A stretch of 32,395 bases of DNA from assembly GCA_902776645.1 (NCBI GenBank), contig CACYQT010000060.1:1-32395 (forward strand). The letters are read 5' to 3'. This document shows positions 17,001 to 24,400 of this stretch, piece after piece (the first letter of the stretch is position 1; each line of letters begins with the position of its first letter). The notes under the pieces are model-generated. The model saw only the letters and a list, made by a program, of their open reading frames with translations, did no database searches and was not told where the DNA came from. The position numbers were made by a program, and so were the translations under genes. Source of the stretch: an uncultured bacterium. Lineage in GTDB: Bacteria; Verrucomicrobiota; Lentisphaeria; Oligosphaerales; Oligosphaeraceae.

Positions 17001-17311
17001 CCGGCCTGCTGACGACGCGTCTGGACACGTATTCGGTTTACATCGTCGCGGAGGCGTTGCGCGAAATGCGGGATATTCCGGATGAAACGACATTCGATGC
17101 CATTAAAGACACGTTGATCAATCCTGTCAAAGTGACGCATGTCATCCGTGCGGATGAAGACTATAATAGTTCGACATCTTCCTATAGGCCAGCGGGAACA
17201 AAGACTTCCTATTGCTCGATTGCCGGTGTACAGCGCATGCTGGTCCAGTTGGTGCGCGATGCATGGCGGAATGAAATCAAAGTGGAACGCGTCCAGTATC
17301 TGGAGAAATAA
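14054..17311 (+). CDS. Giant GspK-like tip pseudopilin (1085 aa)
   Basis: The N-terminus ends its leader in NERG and continues SALLLVLGILSLVLIMGMSF. Position +5 is hydrophobic instead of Glu, which is characteristic of GspK, the tip subunit. GSKIDVNSAL (near 200) and FAKGRVNANTRNLGA (near 900) look like the family's 'G-x-hydrophobic-N-x-N/S' blocks, and NERVPYINEID (about 520) occurs in large versions of the family. GspK is usually about 300-350 aa, so this is three times longer, with long Asp/Lys/Glu-rich insertions. Large first members of the 'Verru_Chthon' cassettes of Verrucomicrobia are a known parallel. Start: an upstream in-frame GTG (14045) lies inside the AGAGGTGA ribosome site, so the ATG at 14054 is preferred. 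Confidence 0.82.
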   Translation: MQKTKKDRQNERGSALLLVLGILSLVLIMGMSFVFTARTERQVAQANSSQMSAKLIAQSALNRVISDMGYYFRDDDDKPLAYPSVELTDDSEPITFGLQEAPDSDKGIQLCAVSKNLHIGTIEDDEQDHFNDLLHLETFDETNDVYYESLPQVTLIEKVSGKETFVQPITVTYKNADDKTCTDVIGRYGYIILEEGSKIDVNSALSFSGKVPFAPLVGDIYNNLEIKDVVDNFSRIASPYDEVTETYDESDSQDYVYYIALNNSGNYEKDVTNGSSVEGENTVRLGLSMEEIQLKKKFWDKLPDGSSKVKKAPWMSYAHLSNALGKKDFTKESFNYTFFSGEDIEAFWDADAKKERNRFDLTGFTAFEKLPGTTDANVKYSDRMENNFWELTSSEQSNLQENAKKKIDQLTGTKRAEFWKELADGELAVYFDGKEKGFWYEMKADGTVDTNPKEDTGDQKYGGIPFLDKMKDDNDKSVSDQVAANLIDYSDKDDIATTDFTLELSPTSDFVEPTYCGNERVPYINEIDLKVEMTRDANISMIGDTYSFKMNIKAMAELVNIYCNGDKTGDCEAVPDDLHVQIRVIGEFTVTEVKYVLEYDPASGQAFLREKDGGRTTKTYPMGGDDGYVALTSANKIPNFHLGYQVMELNGQVFPKEGQTNNDFPQPVELQAAGADEVKYFFSYKISQIIAIVYKDTAKNDTLCDVAFFPKEAANYYELLEADAYSPTTTTFTGPYILTMQANDPRCNLIAKKNDTGWDEKLWKIEKYDADAGTEPEDTLGDDEKGRDNSNFKTAVADLEGKPNDKDWEHDVTFEGSNTRSFSTAYIRNAPMQSLWELGAIHRGAPYQTINLKKFKDPNAPDDPAAPAGSTVGKYSGGDAAILDYVKIGPLRFAKGRVNANTRNLGAIDLLLKDIEGETYDGEDLPSGDSVKYNLTIDADDLADTDKYPVSFNRGVMANLLFDMLDSDVKTDRDAEALIGKTAGLLTTRLDTYSVYIVAEALREMRDIPDETTFDAIKDTLINPVKVTHVIRADEDYNSSTSSYRPAGTKTSYCSIAGVQRMLVQLVRDAWRNEIKVERVQYLEK

Positions 17312-17312
17312 T

Positions 17313-17909
17313 ATGAAGAATCTATCCCGAATCGTTTTATTCTCCTTGCTATGCGCCGTCGGTGTTCTTGTCGCCCAGAACAAGAATGAAAACAACACCG
17401 ATCCGACGACGGCGAAGTTCAACAGGGCTCAAAAAGAGCATCTGAAGATTTATCGGACATATTCGTTGTCGAATGCGGAAAAGACATCGAAGGAAGATAC
17501 GAAGAAGTTGTTCAATGCTTTTTACAGCCCGATTTCCACATGGTGCGACCAGGCGGAAAAACTGTACGAAGAATCGTCTCGCACGGCGAAGGATAAAATG
17601 GAAGCCGCCAAGAATCCGCAGCAGAAACAGCAGTGGAATGTCATCTGCATGACCTACGAGCAGGCTGCGAAGGCCTGCCAGATCATCACGAAGAGTTTCA
17701 AGCAGAACGATCAGGTGATGCTGGAGAACAACATCAAAAAGTACATCGCTCTGGAAAAGCAGATGATGCAGAATCGTATCCAGTTTCCTGCGCGCGAATG
17801 GATATCGTCTCAAGAAGGCGATACGGTTTTGATGATGCAACGCAAATATATGAGGCAGATGAGGCAGATGCAGCCCAGACAGCCCCAACCGCAGCCGAAA
17901 CGGCAATAA
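17313..17909 (+). CDS. Small secreted helical protein in the pseudopilin operon (198 aa)
   Basis: Family not recognised. A signal peptide (MKNLSRIVLFSLLCAVGVLVAQ) is followed by a mostly helical, charged domain with two regions rich in Lys/Gln/Glu, and a Gln/Pro/Arg-rich, Met-containing tail (MRQMRQMQPRQPQPQPKRQ). No prepilin signal. It starts 1 bp after the GspK-like stop with its GGAG inside that gene, so translation is probably coupled, and it is followed 20 bp later by a GspG-like gene. The placement suggests a periplasmic helper or cargo of the pseudopilus; that is inference. Confidence 0.8.
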   Translation: MKNLSRIVLFSLLCAVGVLVAQNKNENNTDPTTAKFNRAQKEHLKIYRTYSLSNAEKTSKEDTKKLFNAFYSPISTWCDQAEKLYEESSRTAKDKMEAAKNPQQKQQWNVICMTYEQAAKACQIITKSFKQNDQVMLENNIKKYIALEKQMMQNRIQFPAREWISSQEGDTVLMMQRKYMRQMRQMQPRQPQPQPKRQ

Positions 17910-17929
17910 TGTTGTAATTGGAGAAGAAC

Positions 17930-18427
17930 ATGCGTAGACATTCATTCACATTGCTTGAGTTGCTGGTGTCGATTGGCATCATCTTGGTATTGGCGGCGAT
18001 CACGTTCGGCGGGATGAACTATGCGTCGAAGCGCGCGCAGGAAGCGAAGACGATCGCGACGATGGAGGAGTTCATCAACGCGTTGGAGTCGTTCAAGCAG
18101 GATTATGGCTTCTATCCGATCATCGACAAGGATGAAGCGAAGGAAGTCGATTTGTCCGCCGACGGCTGGAAGTTGTTCATGAACGACAAGAGCGGTGTTA
18201 AGAACAAGAAGAACCGCGCGTACATGGAAGGCGAGCTCGGCCCGCTGGTCGACGCGTACGGACAGCAATTCTGGTATCAATATCCCGGCAAGAAGAACAC
18301 GGCGAAATACGACCTGTGGTCGAAAGGACCGGACAAGCAGCATGGCAAGAAGGGCACGGACACGAACACCGTGGCCAACGCCGGAAAGGATGAAAGCGAC
18401 GACATCTGCTCGTGGAAGCAACGGTAA
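17930..18427 (+). CDS. Major pseudopilin, GspG-like (first copy)
   Basis: 165 aa. Leader MRRHS then FTLLELLVSIGIILVLAAITF with Glu5; -1 is Ser rather than Gly. Then the GspG-type helix AKTIATMEEFINALESFKQDYGFYP and a C-terminal region VDAYGQQFWYQYPGK ... YDLWSKGPD ... DDICSW, which matches the calcium-binding loop layout of GspG (D-x-x-G ... DI-SxG-D ... DDI-xW). Normal GspG size. This is likely a building block of the fibre shaft. An in-frame TTG at 17918 lies in the ribosome site and is not used. No gspE, gspF, gspD or gspO is in the window. Confidence 0.88.
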   Translation: MRRHSFTLLELLVSIGIILVLAAITFGGMNYASKRAQEAKTIATMEEFINALESFKQDYGFYPIIDKDEAKEVDLSADGWKLFMNDKSGVKNKKNRAYMEGELGPLVDAYGQQFWYQYPGKKNTAKYDLWSKGPDKQHGKKGTDTNTVANAGKDESDDICSWKQR

Positions 18428-18470
18428 ACAAGACAAGAAGTCATAACCATATTAATAAAGGAACAAGAAG

Positions 18471-19115
18471 ATGCGTAACAGAAGAAGAAACTTCACGCTG
18501 GTTGAATTGTTGGTCGTGATCGGCATCATCGCCATTCTGGCGGGCATGCTGATGGCGGGAATCATGTACGCCCCTGCGAAGGCGCAGAAGGCGAAGGCGC
18601 AGGCGGAGATCACGACGCTGATGAACGCCATCAAACAGTTTGAGTCCGCGTACGGCGTGCTGCCCATGGCGACGACATTGTCGAAGGACGGGGCGTTGTC
18701 GGCTGGCAACTACAAGAAGCTGATCCATCTTCTTCAGGCGGACGCGGAAGGCTTGAGCAATGATGACGAAAAGGCGTTGAAGAAGCTGAACAAGCGTTGG
18801 ACGAAGTTCCTGGACATCCAGGGCAACGAGCCCGGCGTGTTCACGGATCCGTGGGGTGAGAACTACAATGTCGTGCTGGACTATGACTATGATGGAAAGA
18901 TCACCATCAAGGAAGCCGATGTGGCCGATTGCATCCCCGGCGTCTATGTCGAGAAGAAGGACAATAAATACACGTATCGTTTTTCGGCGGTTGTCTGGTG
19001 CACGGGCCATGACCGTAAGTCGAGCAGCACGACGACGAACAAGGTGAACGAAGACAACATCTATTCGTTCCCGACGACGTGGTCGAGTTCGACGGGCCAC
19101 AACATCAGCAAGTAA
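18471..19115 (+). CDS. Major pseudopilin, GspG-like (second copy)
   Basis: 214 aa. Leader MRNRRRN then [21 protein letters not shown] with Glu5; -1 is Asn. The helix continues KAQAEITTLMNAIKQFESAYGVLP, and the C-terminal half has FTDPWGENYNVVLDYDYDGKIT, a form of the GspG D-P-W-G-x-x-Y block with an Asp-rich possible calcium site, then a Ser/Thr-rich tail. Longer than, and clearly different from, the copy upstream. AAGGA lies 7 bp before ATG and the gap is 43 bp. Two different shaft-type subunits in one operon suggest either mixed fibres or alternative ones. Confidence 0.88.
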   Translation: MRNRRRNFTLVELLVVIGIIAILAGMLMAGIMYAPAKAQKAKAQAEITTLMNAIKQFESAYGVLPMATTLSKDGALSAGNYKKLIHLLQADAEGLSNDDEKALKKLNKRWTKFLDIQGNEPGVFTDPWGENYNVVLDYDYDGKITIKEADVADCIPGVYVEKKDNKYTYRFSAVVWCTGHDRKSSSTTTNKVNEDNIYSFPTTWSSSTGHNISK

Positions 19116-19169
19116 TCCGAACGGCATATAGAATATATTCAACTAACATTAATCATACGGAGCAAAGCA

Positions 19170-19883
19170 ATGAAAAAACATTTTACCTTGGTTGAATTGC
19201 TGGTGGTGATCGCGATCATCGCGATCTTGGCCGCCATGCTGATGCCGGCGATCGGCAAGGCTGTGGATGTCGCGCAGGCCACAAGCTGCACGAACAACAT
19301 GAAGCAGCTCGGCACGGCGAACATGATGTTCATTACGGATAATGACCAGAAGGTGTGCGGCGCATATTTCAAGCGAACCGATGACACGGACACCACCTAT
19401 CGGTATTATGATGCGCTGTACAAGTACATTGGCGATGTGAGAATTTTGGAATGCCCTGTGAAGGTCGGCTACACGCAATCTTCCCGCAGCGACAACAAGT
19501 ACAGCTGGCTTGATTCCGATATTCGCGAAAGCTTCAATGTCTCGTATGGTTGCAACGTGGACACCGTCAGCAAGATGAAGCTGAATGTCACGAAGGGGGC
19601 ATACGAAGACTACGACAAGGCGAATGAGCTCTTCATCAACCGCCTGTCCGATTATGCGAAGCCCGCGCGAATGGTTCGCGCGGTGGAAGCCACGGACTTT
19701 GCCGTCGAGCCCGCCAAGGAGGATTCCGCCGATGATCGTGCAACGAAGGTGAATAATTTCATCAAAGGAAGCAAAAATGTTCCGCACAACGGAAGCTTCA
19801 ATCTTGTTTTCATGGACGGCCATGTGGAAGCCTTCCAGGCTTTGTTCAACAAGGATAATTACAGCAAATACTGGAAGCCGTGA
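19170..19883 (+). CDS. Prepilin-type protein with H-X9-DG C-terminal motif
   Basis: 237 aa. MKKH then [21 protein letters not shown] is the consensus class III prepilin signal with Glu5; -1 is His. It is followed by [16 protein letters not shown], a Cys-rich central domain (RILECPVK), and near the end [12 protein letters not shown], an exact H-X9-DG motif. Such proteins (related to DUF1559/SBP_bac_10) are found in very large numbers in Planctomycetes, Verrucomicrobia and Lentisphaerae; their function is not settled. Last gene of the operon, followed by a strong terminator. Confidence 0.9.
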   Translation: MKKHFTLVELLVVIAIIAILAAMLMPAIGKAVDVAQATSCTNNMKQLGTANMMFITDNDQKVCGAYFKRTDDTDTTYRYYDALYKYIGDVRILECPVKVGYTQSSRSDNKYSWLDSDIRESFNVSYGCNVDTVSKMKLNVTKGAYEDYDKANELFINRLSDYAKPARMVRAVEATDFAVEPAKEDSADDRATKVNNFIKGSKNVPHNGSFNLVFMDGHVEAFQALFNKDNYSKYWKP

Positions 19884-19925
19884 GCAATCCAGGAATGTTT
19901 GTTGGAATTAATTTGTGATCGTCAG

Positions 19926-19961
19926 AAAGGCGGAACCATTTTCGGATGGCTCCGCCTTTTT
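19926..19961 (+). terminator. Rho-independent terminator of the pseudopilin operon
   Basis: AAAGGCGGA-A-CCAT (19926-19939) pairs with ATGG-C-TCCGCCTTT (19946-19959) around a short loop, with one A/C mismatch, and a T-run follows. 43 bp after the last stop. Confidence 0.9.
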
Positions 19962-19971
19962 GAATAGCAGC

Positions 19972-20411
19972 CTAGGCCGCTAGGCGACTAGAAGGCTAGA
20001 AGGCTAGAAGGCTAGGAGGCTAGGAGGCTAGGAGGCTAGGAGGCTAGGAGGCTAGGAGGCTAGGAGGCTAGAAGGCTAGAAGGCTAGAAGCCTAGGCGGC
20101 TAGGAGGCTAGGCGGCTAGGAGGCTAGAATGCTAGAAGCCGAGAAAACTAGAAGCCTAGAATGCTAGAAGCCTAGGAAACTAGAAGCCTAGGAAACTAGA
20201 AGCCTAGCCTGCTAGAAGCCTAGCCTGCTAGAAGCCTAGAATGCTAGAAGCCTAGAATGCTAGAAGCCTAGCCTGCTAGAAGCCTAGAATGCTAGAAGCC
20301 TACCTAGACTGCTAGAAGCCTAGACTGCTAGAAGCCTAGAATGCTAGAAGCCTAGAATGCTAGAAGCCTAGAAAACTAGAAGCCTAGACTGCTAGCCACC
20401 TAGAATGCTAG
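19972..20411. repeat. Long CTAG octamer array, more than 50 units
   Basis: CTAG recurs every 8 bp from 19972 to 20411 with only one phase slip (near 20305) and one mutated core (CGAG). In the first third the four variable bases are mostly GAGG or AAGG. Later a 16-bp higher order appears: CTAGAAGC alternates with CTAGAATG, CTAGCCTG, CTAGACTG or CTAGGAAA. Because CTAG is a palindrome and 8 is not a multiple of 3, TAG stops recur in all six frames, so no protein can be encoded. It begins 10 bp after the operon terminator. Confidence 0.95.
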
Positions 20412-20449
20412 TTTTGCTGCTTGGATAATAAGATTGCTAAGCTGTTTGA

Positions 20450-20477
20450 TTGCCAATATTTAGAAAGATAGTAGAAT
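20450..20477 (+). promoter_or_regulatory. Candidate promoter of the four-helix-bundle gene
   Basis: TTGCCA (20450-20455), 16 bp, TAGAAT (20472-20477), in the AT-rich stretch between the octamer array and the gene. The remaining leader 20478-20600 shows nothing else recognisable. Confidence 0.3.
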
Positions 20478-20600
20478 AAAATACGAGAGAGTTAGTTTAC
20501 AGGCTGTTGAATAATGAATAGGAGAATGTATATTAGCGTGAAATGAAAACCGGATAGGCTGATTTGGGAGGTTGGTGTGGAAGGGCTCAAAGGGAGAAAT

Positions 20601-21242
20601 ATGAGCAAAATCCTTCAGAACCAGTTGAAGTGGGAAGACATGCACTTCTACCAGAAGGCGGATGTCCTTTACCAAATGACCGTCGTCTTTTGCAAACGTT
20701 TTTTGCCCCCGTATGGTGATCGCACTGTGGATCAGATGACACAGGCGGCCCGTTCCGGCAAGCAGAATATCGTGGAAGGTTGCGCCGACGGCGTGACATC
20801 CATGGAAACGGAGATAAAGCTTTTGAATACGGCGCGGGGTAGTCTCAAGGAGTTGAGAGAGGATTACCGTGATTATCTGAAGGCCCATTCGCTGGAGATT
20901 TGGGAAGTCCAGCATCAGCGATATGATGGAATGCTGCGTTTTTGCCGCATTCATAATCGCGTAGAGGAATACGCTCCTTTGTTTGAGAGGTTTTCTGCGG
21001 AGGAATTCGCCAATTGCGCGATTACATTGTGTCACATGGTGGACAGAATGCTGATGACCTATCTGGAGAAATTAGAGAAGAAATTTATGTCTGAAGGCGG
21101 TATTCGGGAACGGATGACCGCCGCCCGTCAGGGCAAGCGGCTAGAGCAGAATCAGGAGATTGCCAGCCTGAAGGCTGAAGTTGAAGCGTTGCGGCGTGAA
21201 AACCAATCTTTGAAGGCGGAGATCATGCGGCTGAAAGGCTAG
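20601..21242 (+). CDS. Four-helix bundle protein with suffix domain (23S rRNA IVP-like)
   Basis: 213 aa. MHFYQKADVLYQMTVVFCKRF and ARSGKQNIVEGCADG are typical of the four-helix-bundle family first found as a protein encoded in 23S rRNA intervening sequences (S23-IVP). After about residue 120 comes the 'suffix' region (CRIHNRVEEYAPLFERFSAE ... EGGIRERMTAARQGKR), and then a leucine-zipper-like coiled coil (ASLKAEVEALRRENQSLKAEI). Function is not established. AAAGGGAG precedes the ATG; a GTG upstream (20577) has none. The stop TAG is the core of the first CTAG unit of a nonamer array, so the array defines the C-terminus. Confidence 0.88.
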   Translation: MSKILQNQLKWEDMHFYQKADVLYQMTVVFCKRFLPPYGDRTVDQMTQAARSGKQNIVEGCADGVTSMETEIKLLNTARGSLKELREDYRDYLKAHSLEIWEVQHQRYDGMLRFCRIHNRVEEYAPLFERFSAEEFANCAITLCHMVDRMLMTYLEKLEKKFMSEGGIRERMTAARQGKRLEQNQEIASLKAEVEALRRENQSLKAEIMRLKG

Positions 21243-21341
21243 ATTTTCTAGAATCTCTAGCGGCTCTAGAATCTCTAGCGGCTCTAGAAGCCCTAGAAAG
21301 GCTAGCGGCTCTAGCGGCTCTAGAAGCTCTAGAAGCTCTAG
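21239..21341. repeat. CTAG nonamer array (12 units) ending the four-helix gene
   Basis: CTAG occurs twelve times at an exact 9-bp spacing (first at 21239, last at 21338). Flanks vary among TCTCTAGCGG, CTCTAGAAG and similar. The first CTAG contains the gene's stop codon (21240-21242). The remaining gap to 21413 is a short G-run and AT-rich leader. Confidence 0.95.
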
Positions 21342-21413
21342 AAAGAAGCTGTCGGCGGCGGGGGGAAGATTTTGCAAAACAATAAATAAGGTAATAAAGG
21401 GCAATACATTTTT

Positions 21414-24400
21414 ATGAAGCGTTGGTTGTGTATTTTCGTAGCGGTTTTGCTGCTTTTCATATTGGCTGGCGGAAATTGGCTTGCGCCAAGGCGTGCAAAG
21501 CCCTTGGTTGACGCGTCGGCCAAGGCGGAAGGCATTCGGCCGCAACAAATAAGCATATCGCAAAAACAGACGGCGCCATCCGCTGTGAATCAGAAAGCCG
21601 ACGTTTCTCAAAACAAAACAACCCAGACAGCCGTTGCGCATCGTCAAGGTTACGAAGCCTTTCGCGTGACGTTGCTTTCCGCCGTTCCGGGGCGGACGCG
21701 TTTCCGTTTCGAACTGGGGGAATACACCGTTGAAGAAGAGAACGTAGACGGCAAAACGTACAGCCGTGTCCAGTTGGACGGCGCATGGCCGTCGATGGTG
21801 AAAGGGAGGCCCGCGCTGCCTGTCATCCGACGGGATTTCGTCGTGGCGAAAGGTCGCAAGGCCCATTTCCGTGTCATCGACGTCCAGGAGGACAGGGTGG
21901 CTTGCGCGCCGCCGAAACCGTCCGTCGGCGAACAGCCAAAGACGGCGGAGATTCCTCCGGTTGAAGAAGATGCGTCGGTCTATGGCGGCGACGGCGTGTA
22001 TCCGGCGGAGGCCGTGGCGGCCGACGAACGGTATGTCATCCGCGGGGCGGAGGGGATGTCGGTGTCGATTCATCCGATGCGCTATGATTTCCACGACGGC
22101 GTCATGGTGGTGACGCGCAGTTTCAAAGCGGAGATCACGGAGGACGACGCGGAGGCGGAGGACTACGCCATGCGGGACGACGAATGGAATTTCCGCTGTC
22201 TTCTGGCCAGTCGTTTTAAGAACGCGAATCTGCTGCGCGGCGGCGAGGCGGGCGGCGTCATCGGAACGTTGCTTTTCATCGTTCCGGACGCATGGGCGTA
22301 TCGTCTGGCTCCTTTCGCCATCTGGAAAGAGCGGCTCGGCAATGCGGTCATCGTGGCGGGCTATCCGTCGGCGATGGGCGAAGGCGTCGATGCCCTTGCG
22401 GATTATATCCGAAACGCCTACTATGATTCTCTGGTGAGCCATGTCGTGATTTTCGGCGACCGCGGCAACATCCCGCCATATGAAACCAGCAAGAAACCGG
22501 AGTCTCCGGGAACCTATATGCCGACGACGGATACGCCGTATGCGTGGGTTGACGGCGACGATCTGTACGCGGACATGTTCATCTCGCGCATGGCCGTGAG
22601 CACTGGCGCCGAACTGTCGGCGGTCTGCGGGAAAATCATGGCCTACGAGCAATCGACCGACGACGGCGTCTGGCGTGGCACGGGCGTGTTCATCGGCTCC
22701 GACGAGATCGGCACAAGTGGTATTTCCGAGGGTGTGCGCGATGCGGAATTTCTTGAGATGGAACGCCCGAAACTGTTGGAAGGCAACGCTATCGAGGTCG
22801 GAAAGAAATTGTACGCGACGGAGAGGACGATCACGACGAACGTCATTGGAACCACATTGAACGAAGGCTGTTCGCTGGTCTATTATCTGGGGCATGGCCT
22901 GAGCAACCAGTGGACCACCGGGCGGTTCCAGAACAGCCATGCGGCGGCGCTGCATAACGGAGGCATGCTTCCGTTCGTGGCGAGCTTCTGCTGCTCGAGC
23001 GCGAATTTCGCCTTCACGAATACAAGTCTGGGCGAGGCGTTTTTGAGAAATGCGGACGGCGGGGCGATTGGCTTCTTTGGCGCTACGGCCGAAGTTTACT
23101 GGAATCCGCCGATCTTCGCGATGCGCCGCATGACGGACGACATTCTGAAGCGCCAGTCGGCATCGCGTCTGACCTGCCAGGGGGCCTATACTTGTTCGGC
23201 GATCATGGCGGGGCTCGACTACCTCAAGACGACCGGATCCGCGGACTGGTCGGGAACGAGCGAGTTTTTCGCCAAACAGATGCATCTGCTTGGCGACAGC
23301 AGCGCGCTGGGGCGCATGGGCGGCGGCCGCAAATGCGCGGTGGCCTTGTCGCGGCTTGCCGCGACATCGCAGATTGTCGCGACCGTCACATGGGCGGACA
23401 CGGGGGAACCGGTCGTCGGCGCGGCGGTCTGCATCCGGACGGCGGACGGCGCGAGCCGTCATGCCGTCCGCAGCGGCGACGACGGGACGGCGACGCTGCC
23501 GATGTTCAACCGCATGGCGTCCGTCATGGTTTCGGACGGCAACTGGGGCTGCGTGGAGACAGATATCGACATCATGTGGGTATTGGACGCGGACGCGGAC
23601 GGTCTGGTCTCCAACGCGGAGGCCATCGCCTATCTGAATTCGCTGGACCGGACAACGACGACGGCGGAGCATCTGGCGGCCGTCGCGGAGGCGTGGGAAC
23701 GCGGCGGCGGCTTGTCGATGACAAGCCGCATGACGGCCACCCGCGGGGCGGTTGTCACGGCGACGGCGCGTAATCGCTCACGGGACGACGCGGCGCTTCG
23801 CGAGCCCGGCGGCCCCGAGCCGCCAGTCAATACGCGGACGGCGACGCCCATGGTCTATTGGACGATCGACGGCCTGAACAGCCGTCTGGACGAACTGTGC
23901 CTTCGGTATCCGGAATACTGCCAGTTGGCGTATGTCGGCCGGAGCGTCGAAGGGCGTGACATCATGGCGTTGCGGCTCAGTTGCTTCGACGGTGACGGCG
24001 CCTGCCCGGAGCTCATGGTGGCGGCGGGCATCCATGGGGATGAGCGGATCAGCACATGGATGGCGATGCGGCTGACGGAGAGCATTCTGGAAGATTTGGA
24101 AACCGGCGGGGCGGATTCCTTCTACCGTCCGCTGTTGGCGCGATGCGCATTGTGGATCATTCCCGCCATGAATCCGGACGGCGCGTCCGCCGCCCGTCCG
24201 CGACGTTACAACGCGAAAAACCACGACATGAACCGCTCGTTTCCGGACGGCGCGCTGCAGTCGCTCGGCACGTTCGCGAACGGCGACAGCATGATGACGG
24301 GCGGCTATGTCCCGACGGCCGACCATGTGCCCGGCGTGAATCGCTTCCCCGCTTCGGAAGTGCCTGAAACGACGGCGTTCATGCGATTCTGCATGGAACA

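Noticed and set aside
19972..20411. CRISPR array
   Set aside because: Units are 8 bp with no spacers and no cas genes nearby.
20601..21242. Avd-type accessory protein of a diversity-generating retroelement
   Set aside because: The four-helix fold is similar, but there is no reverse transcriptase and no template/variable repeat pair in the window.
21141..23672. 843-codon open frame on the minus strand opposite the C25-M14 gene
   Set aside because: Arg/His/Val-rich composition typical of an antisense shadow of GC-rich codons; it reads through the CTAG array as Leu/Glu/Pro repeats. The + strand frame has all catalytic motifs.
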